Origin: Balneolaceae bacterium
GTDB taxonomy: Bacteria; Bacteroidota; Rhodothermia; Balneolales; Balneolaceae
Length of the DNA stretch: 64,000 nt
Assembly (NCBI GenBank): GCA_007693745.1
Contig: REDA01000038.1
Location: forward strand, 36,773 to 100,772
Direction of reading: 5' to 3'
Shown: piece by piece, positions 8,540 through 18,291 of the stretch
Position numbering within the stretch: position 1 is the stretch's first letter
Layout of the letters: each line of letters begins with the position of its first letter
Made by a program: the position numbers and the translations under genes
The notes under the pieces: generated by a model
The model's input: only the letters and a program-made list of their open reading frames with translations
Told to the model about the DNA's origin: nothing
Databases searched by the model: none

Positions 8540-9343
8540 ATGAAAAAAACAATCAAGCTTATTCTTATTCTTATTTTTACTTACACTTCAACCCTTTATG
8601 CCCAGCAACGGGGCACTCCCTTCACCGAAGCTCCTCAAATGATTACTCAATTTGCTGAAGAGCTGAATCTTAGTGACGATCAGAAGAGAGCGCTCACAGA
8701 ACTTCAACTGGACAGACGGGCACAACGCAGTCAGTATTCCGGACGTAATTTTTCCGGCGCCACCCGATCGCAGTCCGGAGTGCGCCAAGACTCTCAAAGG
8801 GGCAGCCAGAGAAACAGCGGCGGAGTGATGCGCCAGCGTTCTGAACAGAACCTGCAGGGTGGCCGCAGCGAAAGAAGAGTTGGCAACAGAGACAGCGCTG
8901 TCCGGGTCTCAGAGGGTGAATTCCCTGTGCGTTATCAGCAGCGGGATCAGATGCAGGAGGCTCTCAATGAAATCCTCTCCGATGAGCAGATGGAAAAACT
9001 GCAGCAGCTTCGGATCGAACAGATGGAGACCCGTAACGAATATCGGGAATTGAGACAACAGGTTGTCATCGAAAGAGCCGGGCTGGATCCTGCGAAAACC
9101 GGGCGGGTTACTGCCCTGCTGGAAGAGATGAACAGGCACAGAAATTCAATGCAACTGCTTCGAATCGAATCAGACGGTCTGCCAGACAGTGAAAAAGTGA
9201 CAACTATCCTGGAAGAAATCCGTACCATTCAGGAGCAGCTGCGGGATGAACTGACTGTGAATGAATTCCGCGCACTGCAATCTGCCGGAATCGGTGGAGA
9301 GCGGGGGAACCGGGGCGGACGATCCATGATGCGTAACCGGTAA
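8540..9343 (+). CDS. Spy/CpxP-like periplasmic protein
   Basis: A 267-residue protein with a clear signal peptide (MKKTIKLILILIF up to LYAQ). The mature part begins with the LTxxQ-like helix LNLSDDQKRALTELQ. Next comes a low-complexity Arg/Gln/Ser/Gly-rich stretch (about residues 70-125), then a second helical LTxxQ-like repeat (LNEILSDEQMEKLQQLR) and long charged helices. This resembles Spy/CpxP-type chaperone-sensors of the periplasm, though it is longer and bipartite. An ATG four codons upstream (8528) is the alternative start. It is directly followed by an ECF sigma factor, a probable anti-sigma factor and a second Spy-like protein, so a role in envelope or metal stress sensing is inferred. 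Confidence 0.72.
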   Translation: MKKTIKLILILIFTYTSTLYAQQRGTPFTEAPQMITQFAEELNLSDDQKRALTELQLDRRAQRSQYSGRNFSGATRSQSGVRQDSQRGSQRNSGGVMRQRSEQNLQGGRSERRVGNRDSAVRVSEGEFPVRYQQRDQMQEALNEILSDEQMEKLQQLRIEQMETRNEYRELRQQVVIERAGLDPAKTGRVTALLEEMNRHRNSMQLLRIESDGLPDSEKVTTILEEIRTIQEQLRDELTVNEFRALQSAGIGGERGNRGGRSMMRNR

Positions 9344-9387
9344 CTTCAGGGGTCTGAACCAATGGAGACAGAAAGGATAACTACCCT

Positions 9388-9903
9388 ATGGACAAGGAAG
9401 TTTTTAAAGAACAGATTACAGAGCTCTATCCGCGTCTCCGGCGGTCCATGACACTCTATCTTGCAGGATCTTCCATTCAGGTGGAAGACCTCCTGCAGGA
9501 AACATTTTTAAAAGCCTGGAGTCATCTGGACTCCTTTCAGGACGAAGCCCGGCTCTACACTTGGATCTACTCCATTGCACGTAATCTGGCGATTGATGAA
9601 TTCAGAAAAAGGAAAAACAGTATACAGATCAGCCAGCTCCCTGTGGAGGAGTATCCGGTAACCGGAAACCCAAGACCCGTTGAGGAATCCGGCGATGAGA
9701 TCGGACTTTTAAGAAAAGCGATCGAAGAGCTGCCTGAACTTTTGAGAACGATTGTAATCATGAAAACTACAGATGGATTGAGTTATCCGGAAATTGCTGA
9801 AGTAACGGGTCTTAATGAGCAAACCGTCAAAAACCGGATGTTCAGGGCACGAAAGGAACTTGCTGAACGATTAAAAGAGATGGGTTACACTCATTTAAAT
9901 TGA
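9388..9903 (+). CDS. ECF-family RNA polymerase sigma factor
   Basis: A 171-residue extracytoplasmic-function sigma factor. Region 2 is visible from about residue 28 (VEDLLQETFLKAW, then YTWIYSIARNLAIDEFRK). Region 4 lies near the C-terminus (ELPELLRTIVIMK, then YPEIAEVTGLNEQTVKNRM, the recognition helix). An AAAGGA lies about 10 nt before the ATG. It is encoded 6 bp upstream of a small one-span membrane protein, the usual position of its anti-sigma factor. Flanking Spy-like genes suggest that it controls an envelope-stress regulon that includes its own operon. Confidence 0.93.
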   Translation: MDKEVFKEQITELYPRLRRSMTLYLAGSSIQVEDLLQETFLKAWSHLDSFQDEARLYTWIYSIARNLAIDEFRKRKNSIQISQLPVEEYPVTGNPRPVEESGDEIGLLRKAIEELPELLRTIVIMKTTDGLSYPEIAEVTGLNEQTVKNRMFRARKELAERLKEMGYTHLN

Positions 9904-9909
9904 GATAAG

Positions 9910-10347
9910 ATGAAAACAACAGAACTTCAGAACCGAATAAATGATGCAGCGGATGGGCTGCTGTCAAAGCATGAACTGCAACTGCTCGAAAATGAGCTGA
10001 ATTCGTGGCCCGGTATGCTGGAGGATTACCGCTTGATCATGGCACTGCCCGATCTGAACAAAGCCGCCGGAAACAGAGATCAGTATCTGGACAGCAGCCA
10101 TCTGCAGCAGATTTTTGATGCTATAGATCATACTGAGGAACACTCTTTTCAAATGCTTTCCATCCATTGGTTCAGACGGTATGCTCTCGCTGCAAGTCTG
10201 ATTTTCCTGGCTGTAACAGCCGGATTTAACTTTTCCTCACAAAAATCGCCACAGATATCAGCTGAGATCAGCCAGCTGATCTATAGCGATATAAACCTGT
10301 ATGAAGACGACTATCTTCATCTGATTGATCTGACACTGCAGGATTAA
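9910..10347 (+). CDS. Probable membrane anti-sigma factor
   Basis: A 145-residue protein that I do not recognise by sequence. An N-terminal cytosolic part of about 90 residues is followed by one hydrophobic segment (about 94-108, YALAASLIFLAVTAGF) and a short acidic C-terminal part (YEDDYLHLIDLTLQD) that would lie in the periplasm. The layout and position 6 bp after an ECF sigma gene are those of an anti-sigma factor. The HxxxCxxC zinc motif of many anti-sigma domains is absent; the protein has no cysteine. The N-terminal half starts with RINDAADGLLSKHELQLLENELN, a helical pattern also seen in zinc-less anti-sigma proteins. Confidence 0.65.
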   Translation: MKTTELQNRINDAADGLLSKHELQLLENELNSWPGMLEDYRLIMALPDLNKAAGNRDQYLDSSHLQQIFDAIDHTEEHSFQMLSIHWFRRYALAASLIFLAVTAGFNFSSQKSPQISAEISQLIYSDINLYEDDYLHLIDLTLQD

Positions 10348-10359
10348 TTTATCTCAGCT

Positions 10360-10821
10360 ATGAATCCAAAAATCAAAGTTATTCTGACATTTTTAACGCT
10401 GTTTGCTCTTGGGTTTGCGTCAGGCTACCTCTTTAAAGGAGCTTTTTATCCGTCCTCAGAAAAAGCTGCAAGTGAATATCAGGAGACCAACCGGTCCTTT
10501 CGGGATATGCAGCGACAGGGTCGGCCTGAGCCGGATTTTGACAGGGCAAGGGCCAATCTTTCCCGCTGGATGCGTCTGAATGACGATCAGCAGGAAGCTT
10601 TTTTTGAGGCACTGTCGCAGTTCCGCAGCGATGTCAGAGGGATTTCGGCAGAGAGCCGTGAGAGTGAACAGGAACGCATCCTCACCGAATACCATGAATT
10701 CCGATACACGGTGGAAAAATTTTTAAACGAAGAGCAGCTTCACCGGCTCGACTCCAGATTGCATCCCGATTCGGTTCGGACTAACCGGCAGGAAGCATTC
10801 CGAAGAAGCCGCGGACAGTAG
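10360..10821 (+). CDS. Membrane-anchored Spy/CnrX-like sensor protein
   Basis: A 153-residue protein with an N-terminal transmembrane anchor (about residues 5-28) that lacks a clear cleavage site. The helical periplasmic domain contains MRLNDDQQEAFFEALSQFR and FLNEEQLHRLDSRL, both LTxxQ/Spy-like helix starts. Size, anchor and operon position recall the CnrX/NccX metal sensors and the Spy/CpxP/ZraP superfamily. It is the last gene of a tight operon (sigma, anti-sigma, this gene, gaps of 6 and 12 bp). I infer that it senses metal or unfolded protein outside the membrane and acts on the anti-sigma factor; the ligand is unknown. Confidence 0.65.
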   Translation: MNPKIKVILTFLTLFALGFASGYLFKGAFYPSSEKAASEYQETNRSFRDMQRQGRPEPDFDRARANLSRWMRLNDDQQEAFFEALSQFRSDVRGISAESRESEQERILTEYHEFRYTVEKFLNEEQLHRLDSRLHPDSVRTNRQEAFRRSRGQ

Positions 10822-10870
10822 ATGTAAAAAGTTAACGACCAGACAGACACCACACTACTGCAATTTCTTC

Positions 10871-12496
10871 TCAACGGGCTTGTTTTTGCCCGGAAAGAGC
10901 ATAGCCTTTCAGGCTTTTCCGGGCAAAATGAATCAGTACAACTGCCAGTACTACAAGCGCCAGTGCGATGGCAGCCAGCACATAACTCTCTGCCTTTATA
11001 TTATTCCAGACAAAAATGATCAGCGAACTGATGGTCACGGCAAACATAAACACCATTGGGATAAGAGTAAAAAGCGGATTGATGTCGCTTTTGATCAGCC
11101 ATACTGAGACAGCAAGAAGCGCCAGGGCTGCCAAAAGCTGATTTGCAGAGCCGAAAATCGGCCATAATTCCTGAAATTGACCCGTCAGCAAAAGAGATGT
11201 GCTAAGAACGGCAACAATCGCCGTGCTTACAAACCTGTTGCCAGAAACCACTTGAACCCTTGAACTCTCTTTTTCAAAATACTCCCTGAAGGTAAATCTT
11301 GCCAGTCTCGTGCAGGTATCCAGGGTTGTCAGGGCAAATGCGGATACCGTTAAAGCCACAAAGGATACCGCCAGCGTTTCGGGCAGCCCCAAAGATGAAA
11401 TAAATCCCCCCAGGCCCTGAGAAAAAAGGGTGACCGGACCCAGTTCTGTAAGGCCGGAAAGATATTGCTCCCTTGGCAGAACCATCACCGCACCTACAGC
11501 CAGGATGGCAAGCATCGACTCAATCAGCATCCCCCCAAAACCCACAACTTTTGCATCCGACTCTTTATCAATCTGTTTGGAAGTGGTACCGGAAGCCACC
11601 AGGGAATGAAATCCCGATATCGCTCCACAGGCAATGGTCACGAATAACACCGGAAAGAGGAAACCAAGCCCTTCTACATAGAAATGAATTTCGTTGTCCA
11701 TCACCGGGGTGGGATTGGAAAAGATAACACCCAGAAATCCGGATAGAATCATGCCATAGAGAAGATAAGAGTTCAGGTAATCCCGTGGCTGTAGCAGCAG
11801 TTGTACCGGACTCACCGCCGCGAAAAAGATGTAGACCAGTAAAATGGATATCCAGAACCAATACCCCAGCTCAAAAGGCAGATACTGTCCTGCATATACC
11901 ATACCGTACATCACCACGACACCTGTCAGGCTCAGCAGCCAGAAAGGCAGGAACCCGCTCCGGTAAACCGCTCCAAACAGCAGAGCAAGAAAAATAAATC
12001 CCACAGAAGCCGAAGCTGCGGATGGAATGGTGACAAACGTCCTGGCCACAATATCCATAAACACGGCAATGACCAGTATCAAAGTGGCAAATGCAAAAAG
12101 AATAAATAGTTTTTTACCAAACCGGCCGATATAGCGCTCAATCAGCTCACCGATAGACTTTCCCTGATGCCGGAGGGAGGCGGTCAGTGAGGTTAAATCA
12201 TGCACAGCTCCAAAAAAGATCCCACCAATGATAATCCAGAGCACAGCAGGAATCCAGCCAAATGCGACCGCAATGACGGGTCCAACAATGGGCCCCGCAC
12301 CCGCAATGGACGCAAAATGATGACCAAGCACCATGGGTGTCTTGCTGGGGATGTAGTCCACGCCATCCTTTTGTGTGTGTGCCGGGGTGACATTTTGATC
12401 ATCAAGACCAAGCTTATCTGAGATGAAACGACCGTAAAAACGGTACGCAAAAAGGAAAATAACAGCTGAAATAAGAATCAGTACAATGAGGTTCAT
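10871..12496 (-). CDS. cstA: CstA-family carbon starvation protein / pyruvate transporter
   Basis: A 541-residue polytopic membrane protein of the CstA family. It shows KTPMVLGHHFASIAGAGPI and VGPVIAVAFGWIPA near the N-terminus, LTSLTASLRHQGKSI after the fourth segment, and ALTTLDTCTRLARF in the second half. CstA proteins import pyruvate (and peptides in some species) during carbon limitation. The small partner YbdD is not encoded next to it. The gene lies 37 bp downstream of a gamma-glutamylcyclotransferase-like gene on the same strand, so the two are probably co-transcribed. It faces the Spy/ECF operon tail to tail with no clear terminator between them. Confidence 0.92.
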   Translation of the reverse strand: MNLIVLILISAVIFLFAYRFYGRFISDKLGLDDQNVTPAHTQKDGVDYIPSKTPMVLGHHFASIAGAGPIVGPVIAVAFGWIPAVLWIIIGGIFFGAVHDLTSLTASLRHQGKSIGELIERYIGRFGKKLFILFAFATLILVIAVFMDIVARTFVTIPSAASASVGFIFLALLFGAVYRSGFLPFWLLSLTGVVVMYGMVYAGQYLPFELGYWFWISILLVYIFFAAVSPVQLLLQPRDYLNSYLLYGMILSGFLGVIFSNPTPVMDNEIHFYVEGLGFLFPVLFVTIACGAISGFHSLVASGTTSKQIDKESDAKVVGFGGMLIESMLAILAVGAVMVLPREQYLSGLTELGPVTLFSQGLGGFISSLGLPETLAVSFVALTVSAFALTTLDTCTRLARFTFREYFEKESSRVQVVSGNRFVSTAIVAVLSTSLLLTGQFQELWPIFGSANQLLAALALLAVSVWLIKSDINPLFTLIPMVFMFAVTISSLIIFVWNNIKAESYVLAAIALALVVLAVVLIHFARKSLKGYALSGQKQAR

Positions 12497-12533
12497 GGGA
12501 GTTCTCTATCCTTTGCCCGGAGCGATACAGGGG

Positions 12534-12998
12534 TTATTCTTCTTTGGCATTCTGATTGACTGCCCTGCTGGTTTGCTGTTCCGGCAGACACTCCGGCTGA
12601 AAAAAATCTCCTGAAAGGATCCGCTCTTCCCCCCGAAGATCTCCGGTATAGTGATACACCCACGCTTCGGTCTCTCTTCCATTCATCTCATACACCTCTG
12701 TCCTGATCCGTTCATACTCATGCGGTTGGGGGTCTTCTGATGAACACCCTTCATACCGGTCCAGCTGTCCGAAGAGCCTGTCCGGGTTCACGATTCGGTA
12801 GAGCTCTCCACTCACCCATTCGCCCTGCCCCTGCGTCATCACATAGCCCGGGTAGCTGGACACCCAATATAATCGTCCGGCAGCACGGGCCGGACCCGTA
12901 TATTCCGCATCCTGAGTCATTACCTCCTCCAAACGGCCGGCCTTCAACACCCCCCTTCTCAAAGTTCCGTACACAAACAGAAACTGCTCTTCCCGCAT
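12534..12998 (-). CDS. Gamma-glutamylcyclotransferase-fold protein (GGCT/AIG2-like)
   Basis: A cytosolic protein of 154 residues from the chosen start. The N-terminal motif FVYGTLRRG is the signature substrate loop of the GGCT/AIG2/YtfP family, and DRYEGC places the expected catalytic glutamate. YVMTQGQGEWVSGELYRI follows the family fold. Activities in the family include forming 5-oxoproline from gamma-glutamyl compounds and cleaving gamma-glutamylamines; which applies here cannot be seen. An ATG at 13046 would add 16 residues. I prefer 12998 because family members start right before the YGTLR strand. It sits 37 bp upstream of cstA. Confidence 0.8.
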   Translation of the reverse strand: MREEQFLFVYGTLRRGVLKAGRLEEVMTQDAEYTGPARAAGRLYWVSSYPGYVMTQGQGEWVSGELYRIVNPDRLFGQLDRYEGCSSEDPQPHEYERIRTEVYEMNGRETEAWVYHYTGDLRGEERILSGDFFQPECLPEQQTSRAVNQNAKEE

Positions 12999-13192
12999 TC
13001 TATCTAACGATTTGATTCGATTTTCACTTTTGGAAATATCCGGCATTCATTCCGGCTCTGCAATCTCTTTTTTAAGGGGGCTTTTTTGTAGAAGTAACAA
13101 AGATTCAGTACTCTGTAAAAGGTGTTCATTTTGAACTCACTTTGTGAGATGACACTGCTGTCTTAAAAGCTGTCTTAAAACAAAATACTCGT

Positions 13193-13220
13193 TTTGATTC
13201 GATCTGATTTGGTACTTTAC
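13193..13220 (+). promoter_or_regulatory. candidate promoter of the exported oxidoreductase
   Basis: TTTG at 13193-13196 and TACTTTAC at 13213-13220 resemble the Bacteroidota -33 and -7 boxes, but the 16-nt spacing is shorter than the usual 19-21. They lie about 100 nt before the start codon at 13322. Confidence 0.28.
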
Positions 13221-13321
13221 TAATTGAGGTTTCAATATAATTACGAGGGTTTTTAAAAAAAACCGACAGCCCTTTACAGGAAGTCACAATACTGTTTATC
13301 CTGAATAAAACCTTTTTTCTT

Positions 13322-14431
13322 ATGAAGAATCTATCCCATTCCGGCGGATTTACCCGACGGCAGTTTTTAAAGACCACCGGCACTGTAATGGCCGCTTCCG
13401 GACTCGGTTTTCCATCCATTATCCTGCCGCGAAGAAAGGAGAAGCTTGGGGTTGCACTGGTTGGGCTTGGAAGCTACAGCAGGGGCAGGCTGGCTCCCGG
13501 TCTTCAGCTTACTGAACATTGTGAGCTGAAGGGGATTGTAACCGGTTCGCCTCACAAGATTCCGGTTTGGCAGGAGCAGTATAATATCCCCGACAGAAAT
13601 GTCTATTCTTATCAAACAATGCATGAAGTAGCAGATAATGATGAAATTGATATTATCTACATTGTCCTGCCTACCGGGCTGCATGCTCAATACTCAATTA
13701 TCGGTGCAGAAGCCGGAAAGCATGTCTGGTGTGAAAAACCCATGGCGATGGATGCTGCTGAGTGCCGTGCAATGATCGACGCTGCGGTTAAAAACAGAGT
13801 GCAGCTTGCAATCGGCTACCGGATGCAGCACGAACCCAATACCCGCACCATCATCCGTTACGGACAGGAACAGACCTACGGCGCCATCACTGAAATTCGG
13901 TCAGGCGCCGGTTACCGTGGCAGTCATCCCACCGGAAACTGGCGGCGAAATCCCGATCTGGGGGGTGGCGCGCTCTACGACATGGGTGTCTATCCGATCA
14001 ATGCAATACGCTACGCTTCCGGTCTGGAAGCTGTGGCTGTGCGAGGACGGCAGTGGTCCGAACGGCAGGATCTATACGCGTTTGTGGATGAATTTTCTGA
14101 ATTTGAAGTTGAGTTTCCCGGCGGAGTGAAAGCCTATGGCGAAACCGCTTTTGGTAAATCGAGTAACTATCTCGACATCACTGCCACAGAGGGATGGTAT
14201 CGCCTGCGGCCTTTCCAGTCCTATACAGGTGTTCAGGGTGAAACCAGTGACGGCACGATCCTGCCACCTGACACCCATCATATTCAGGCGCGGCAGATGG
14301 ATATGGACGCCCTGGCTATAAAAGAGAACAGGCCGCCGGTTGCGCCGGGAGAAGACGGACTCGCAGATGTGGAAATTATCGAAGCTGTTCAGGAAAGCTC
14401 ACGCCGCGGGCAGGAGTGGATCCGGTTCTGA
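13322..14431 (+). CDS. Tat-exported Gfo/Idh/MocA-family oxidoreductase
   Basis: A 369-residue NAD(P)-dependent oxidoreductase preceded by a twin-arginine signal (FTRRQFLKTTG, then a hydrophobic stretch). The Rossmann domain begins at LGVALVGLGSYSRG, the conserved EKP motif is in KHVWCEKPMAMD, and the C-terminal domain contains GGGALYDMGVYPINA, typical of glucose-fructose oxidoreductase relatives. Members oxidise or reduce sugars and inositols, often with a tightly bound cofactor when exported. It has its own upstream region and is convergent with metH. A second exported member is at 41679. The substrate is unknown. Confidence 0.87.
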   Translation: MKNLSHSGGFTRRQFLKTTGTVMAASGLGFPSIILPRRKEKLGVALVGLGSYSRGRLAPGLQLTEHCELKGIVTGSPHKIPVWQEQYNIPDRNVYSYQTMHEVADNDEIDIIYIVLPTGLHAQYSIIGAEAGKHVWCEKPMAMDAAECRAMIDAAVKNRVQLAIGYRMQHEPNTRTIIRYGQEQTYGAITEIRSGAGYRGSHPTGNWRRNPDLGGGALYDMGVYPINAIRYASGLEAVAVRGRQWSERQDLYAFVDEFSEFEVEFPGGVKAYGETAFGKSSNYLDITATEGWYRLRPFQSYTGVQGETSDGTILPPDTHHIQARQMDMDALAIKENRPPVAPGEDGLADVEIIEAVQESSRRGQEWIRF

Positions 14432-14592
14432 CCATTCTGAACACATGGATGGAAAGCACTGAATCCAATCGGTCAGCATACCCTTAAAGAGCACTTTTTT
14501 CACTGACAGGCGCTCTTGAAGAAACGGTCTGCACTTCGATGACCGGGTTGCCGCCGGTGGATTCCTGCTCTCAGAGGTTTAGAATAGAATCT

Positions 14593-17500
14593 TTATCTGT
14601 TATCATACCCCAGATTCGGACCCAGCCATCTTTCCACATCCTTCAGTGGCATCCCCTTTCGGGTTGCATACTCTTCCACCTGATCGCGGATGATATTCCC
14701 AAGACTGAAATACTGAGCTTCCGGATGGGCAAAATAGAGTCCGCACACGGAGGAAGAGGGAGTCATGGCCAGATGCTCTGTAAGGGTGATCCCGGTTCGT
14801 TCAACTGCCCCCAGGAGATCAAAAAGCGGCGGTTTCTCGGTGTGATCCGGCTGCGCAGGGTATCCGGGTGCCGGACGGATTCCCCTGTACTTCTCCCGGA
14901 TCATCTGGATGTTGTCCAGGTTCTCATCCGCTGCATATCCCCAGAGAGTGGTCCGAACTTCCCGGTGCAGATATTCAGCAAATGCCTCTGCAAGTCTGTC
15001 GGCCAGTGCTTTCACCATAATCGCATTGTAGTCGTCGTTATCGCGTTCAAATTCGGCCACCAGCTCATCCACGCCGTGACCCGTGGTCACTGCAAAACCC
15101 CCGATGTAATCGGCAATGCCGCTCTCTTTGGGTGCAATAAAATCGGCAAGAGCCTTGTTTGGCTGACCCTTTCGCTTCTTTGTCTGCTGACGCAGTGTAT
15201 GGAATGTTGTGAGTATCCCGCTTCGGGAATCGTCCGAATAAACCTCGATATCATCACCCACTGAATTAGCAGGAAACAGGCCAGCCACACCATGTGCTGT
15301 GCACAGTTTTTCCTCAACGATGCGATCCAGCAGCTGATTGGCTTCGTCGAAGAGCTTTCTGGCTTCTGCACCGGCGATCTCATCCTCCAGGATATCCGGG
15401 AATTTTCCTTTCATCTCCCAGGCAATGAAAAACGGAGCCCAGTCGATATATCCGCGAAGCAGATCCAAAGGTACATCCCGGTACTCCGTGATCCCCGGCT
15501 TTAAAGGAGCTGAGCTCTCGTACGAATCCCAATCGATCACAGTACGGTTTTCCCTGGCTTTCTCCAGTGTGAGATAATCTTTTTTCCTGCCACGGCTGCT
15601 GTACTGCTCCCTCAGTTCTTCATATTCTGAAGCGATTTCACCCACAAAATCCTCCTTCAGGGTTTTGGATACCAGCCTGTTCACAACCGTAACGCTTCTG
15701 GAGGCATCCAATACATGAATTACAGGATGTTCATATGCCGGTGCGATTTTCACAGCTGTATGCATACGGGAAGTGGTGGCTCCGCCAATCAGCAGCGGGG
15801 TTGTAAAGCCCTCACGCTGCATCTCTGCAGCAACATGAACCATCTCATCCAGGGAGGGGGTAATCAGTCCGCTCAACCCGATCACATCCACCTTATGCTC
15901 CCTGGCAGCAGCTAAAATTTTATCGGAGGGATTCATCACCCCGATGTCGATCACTTCATAGTTGTTGCAACGCAGCACAACACCTACGATGTTCTTTCCG
16001 ATATCATGAACATCACCCTTTACGGTTGCCATGAGCACTTTTGCCTTGGGCTCACTGCTCTGATTGCGCTCTTTTTCAGCTTCGATAAAGGGAATTAAAA
16101 TCGCAACTCCCTTCTTCATCACACGGGCACTTTTCACCACCTGTGGCAAAAACATCTTCCCCTCGCCGAAGAGATCCCCCACCACATTCATCCCGTCCAT
16201 CATCGGCCCTTCGATTACATGAATGGGCTCCGGATATTTTTGCCTCGCTTCTTCCACATCCGCTTCAATGTAATCGACGATACCCTTGATGAGGCCGTGC
16301 TGAATACGTTCTTCCACTGTACCCTCACGCCATGCATCTTTTTTCACCTCCGCTTCAGCACCATCCTGATCCTTGATCCGGTCGGCATATTCAATCAGGC
16401 GTTCCGTTGCGTCCTCTCTGCGATTCAGCAGCACATCTTCCACAAGCTCTTTCAGCTCCGGCTCAATCTCCTCATACACCTCCAGCTGTGAAGCGTTCAC
16501 AATCGCCATATCGAGTCCCGCCTTAATGGAATGATAGAGAAACGCCGAATGCATTGCCTCTCTCACCACGTTATTCCCCCGGAAGGAGAAGGAGATGTTA
16601 CTGAGTCCGCCACTCACCTTGGCATGGGGCAGATTTTTCTTGATCCAGCTTACAGTTTCAATAAAATCCACCGCGTAGTTATTATGCTCTTCAATTCCGG
16701 TAGCCACGGTGAGGATGTTCGGGTCCATGATAATATCCTGTGGGGGAAAGCCTACCTCATCCACCAGAATATCATATGCGCGTTTACAGATCTCCCGTCT
16801 GCGTTCCAGGGTGTCGGCCTGTCCCGTTTCGTCAAATGCCATCACCACTACGGCCGCTCCAAAATCGAGGATATGCCGTGCCTGCTCTTTAAAAGCCTCC
16901 TCTCCCTCTTTAAGCGAGATAGAGTTGACCACACTTTTACCCTGAGTGGTCTTCAATCCGGATAGTATCACACTCCACTTGGAGCTGTCGATCATAAACG
17001 GAACCCGGGCGATATCAGGTTCTGCGGACATCAGGTTCACAAAATCCTTCATCACTTTTTCGGAATCCAGCAGCGCTTCATCCATATTGACATCCACAAT
17101 CTGTGCACCTCCCTCCACCTGCTCACTCGCAACGCTAAGTGCCTCCTCATACTCTTCGTTCAGAATCAGCCGCTTGAACTTCAGAGAACCGGTCACATTG
17201 GTACGTTCACCCACATTTACAAAGTTGGTTTCCGGCCTGATCACCAGAGGCTCGAGTCCACTCAGGCTGAGCCAGATACTCTGCTCCTTCGGTTTTCGCG
17301 GCTCATGACGTGCTGCCTCCTCAGCCATCGCACGGATGTGATCGGGAGTGGTTCCGCAGCAGCCACCCACAATATTTACAAAGCCCTCCGTTGCATAATC
17401 GCGAATCTGAGCCGCCATAAAGTCGGCCGATTCGTTATACTCACCCATCTCATCCGGAAGACCCGCATTGGGATAAAGGCTGGTGTAGCAGTGCGCATGT

Positions 17501-18291
17501 TTGGAGAGCTCCTGGATGTAGGGCCGCATCTGTTTCGAGCCCAGGGCACAGTTGAGCCCAATGCTCAGAAGCGGGCTGGCATGCTTTACTGATATCCAAA
17601 ACGCTTCGGTTGTCTGTCCGGAAAGGGTACGCCCGCTCTGGTCCACAATGGTGCCGGAGATCATGATCGGCAACCGTTTGCCCGTCTTCTGTGCATACTT
17701 GTGAATCGCATAAATGGCAGCTTTGCAGTTCAGTGTGTCAAATACGGTCTCCACCAGCAGTGCATCCACGCCTCCGTCAAGCAGGCCGCGAAGCTGCTCA
17801 GTGTAATTCTCCGCCATCGCATCGAAGGTAGTGGCCCGGTACCCCGGATCTTCCACATCCGGCGAAAGGGAAAGCGTCTTGTTCGTCGGCCCCAGCGCTC
17901 CCGCCACGAACCGCGGTTTATCCGGATTTTTTGCCGTAAACTCATCGGCAGCAGACCGGGCAATAGTTGCAGCAGCCACATTCAGCTCATAGGTGAACTC
18001 CTGCAGGTGATAATCTTCCTGTGAGATCGGGTTTGAGTTGAATGTGTTGGTCTCGATAATATCTGCACCGGCGGAGAGGAATTTGGAGTGAATTTCCCGT
18101 ATTATTTCCGGCTGAGTGATACTGAGCAGATCATTGTTTCCTTTCAGATCGCTGTGAAAATCCTGAAATTTTGATCCCCGGTAATCCTCTTCCTTAAGCT
18201 TGTAGTCCTGTATCATGGTACCCATGGCACCGTCCAGGACGAGAATTCTATTTTTTAACTGTTCTTTGATTGAAAACGGGGAACGGGACAT
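14593..18291 (-). CDS. metH: Cobalamin-dependent methionine synthase
   Basis: A complete four-module MetH of 1232 residues. It transfers the methyl group of methyltetrahydrofolate to homocysteine through cobalamin. The homocysteine domain carries the zinc ligands C248, C311 and C312 (in GLNCALG and GGCCGTTP). The pterin domain begins at [14 protein letters not shown]. The B12 domain contains [11 protein letters not shown] with the cobalt-binding H762. The C-terminal reactivation domain includes the SAM motif [12 protein letters not shown]. These residue numbers closely track E. coli MetH. A TTG two codons upstream extends the frame, but I take the ATG at 18291. The divergent neighbour is metF, which supplies the methyl-folate. 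The shared control region holds a palindromic repeat. Confidence 0.97.
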   Translation of the reverse strand: MSRSPFSIKEQLKNRILVLDGAMGTMIQDYKLKEEDYRGSKFQDFHSDLKGNNDLLSITQPEIIREIHSKFLSAGADIIETNTFNSNPISQEDYHLQEFTYELNVAAATIARSAADEFTAKNPDKPRFVAGALGPTNKTLSLSPDVEDPGYRATTFDAMAENYTEQLRGLLDGGVDALLVETVFDTLNCKAAIYAIHKYAQKTGKRLPIMISGTIVDQSGRTLSGQTTEAFWISVKHASPLLSIGLNCALGSKQMRPYIQELSKHAHCYTSLYPNAGLPDEMGEYNESADFMAAQIRDYATEGFVNIVGGCCGTTPDHIRAMAEEAARHEPRKPKEQSIWLSLSGLEPLVIRPETNFVNVGERTNVTGSLKFKRLILNEEYEEALSVASEQVEGGAQIVDVNMDEALLDSEKVMKDFVNLMSAEPDIARVPFMIDSSKWSVILSGLKTTQGKSVVNSISLKEGEEAFKEQARHILDFGAAVVVMAFDETGQADTLERRREICKRAYDILVDEVGFPPQDIIMDPNILTVATGIEEHNNYAVDFIETVSWIKKNLPHAKVSGGLSNISFSFRGNNVVREAMHSAFLYHSIKAGLDMAIVNASQLEVYEEIEPELKELVEDVLLNRREDATERLIEYADRIKDQDGAEAEVKKDAWREGTVEERIQHGLIKGIVDYIEADVEEARQKYPEPIHVIEGPMMDGMNVVGDLFGEGKMFLPQVVKSARVMKKGVAILIPFIEAEKERNQSSEPKAKVLMATVKGDVHDIGKNIVGVVLRCNNYEVIDIGVMNPSDKILAAAREHKVDVIGLSGLITPSLDEMVHVAAEMQREGFTTPLLIGGATTSRMHTAVKIAPAYEHPVIHVLDASRSVTVVNRLVSKTLKEDFVGEIASEYEELREQYSSRGRKKDYLTLEKARENRTVIDWDSYESSAPLKPGITEYRDVPLDLLRGYIDWAPFFIAWEMKGKFPDILEDEIAGAEARKLFDEANQLLDRIVEEKLCTAHGVAGLFPANSVGDDIEVYSDDSRSGILTTFHTLRQQTKKRKGQPNKALADFIAPKESGIADYIGGFAVTTGHGVDELVAEFERDNDDYNAIMVKALADRLAEAFAEYLHREVRTTLWGYAADENLDNIQMIREKYRGIRPAPGYPAQPDHTEKPPLFDLLGAVERTGITLTEHLAMTPSSSVCGLYFAHPEAQYFSLGNIIRDQVEEYATRKGMPLKDVERWLGPNLGYDNR

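Noticed and set aside
14488..14518. Hairpin AAGAGC/GCTCTT between the oxidoreductase gene and metH
   Set aside because: The stem is short, interrupted, and lacks a T-run on either side; too weak to call a terminator.
14539..15264. 241-codon plus-strand frame opposite the end of metH
   Set aside because: Antisense to the conserved activation domain of MetH; no motif, and start and stop are unrelated to any signal.
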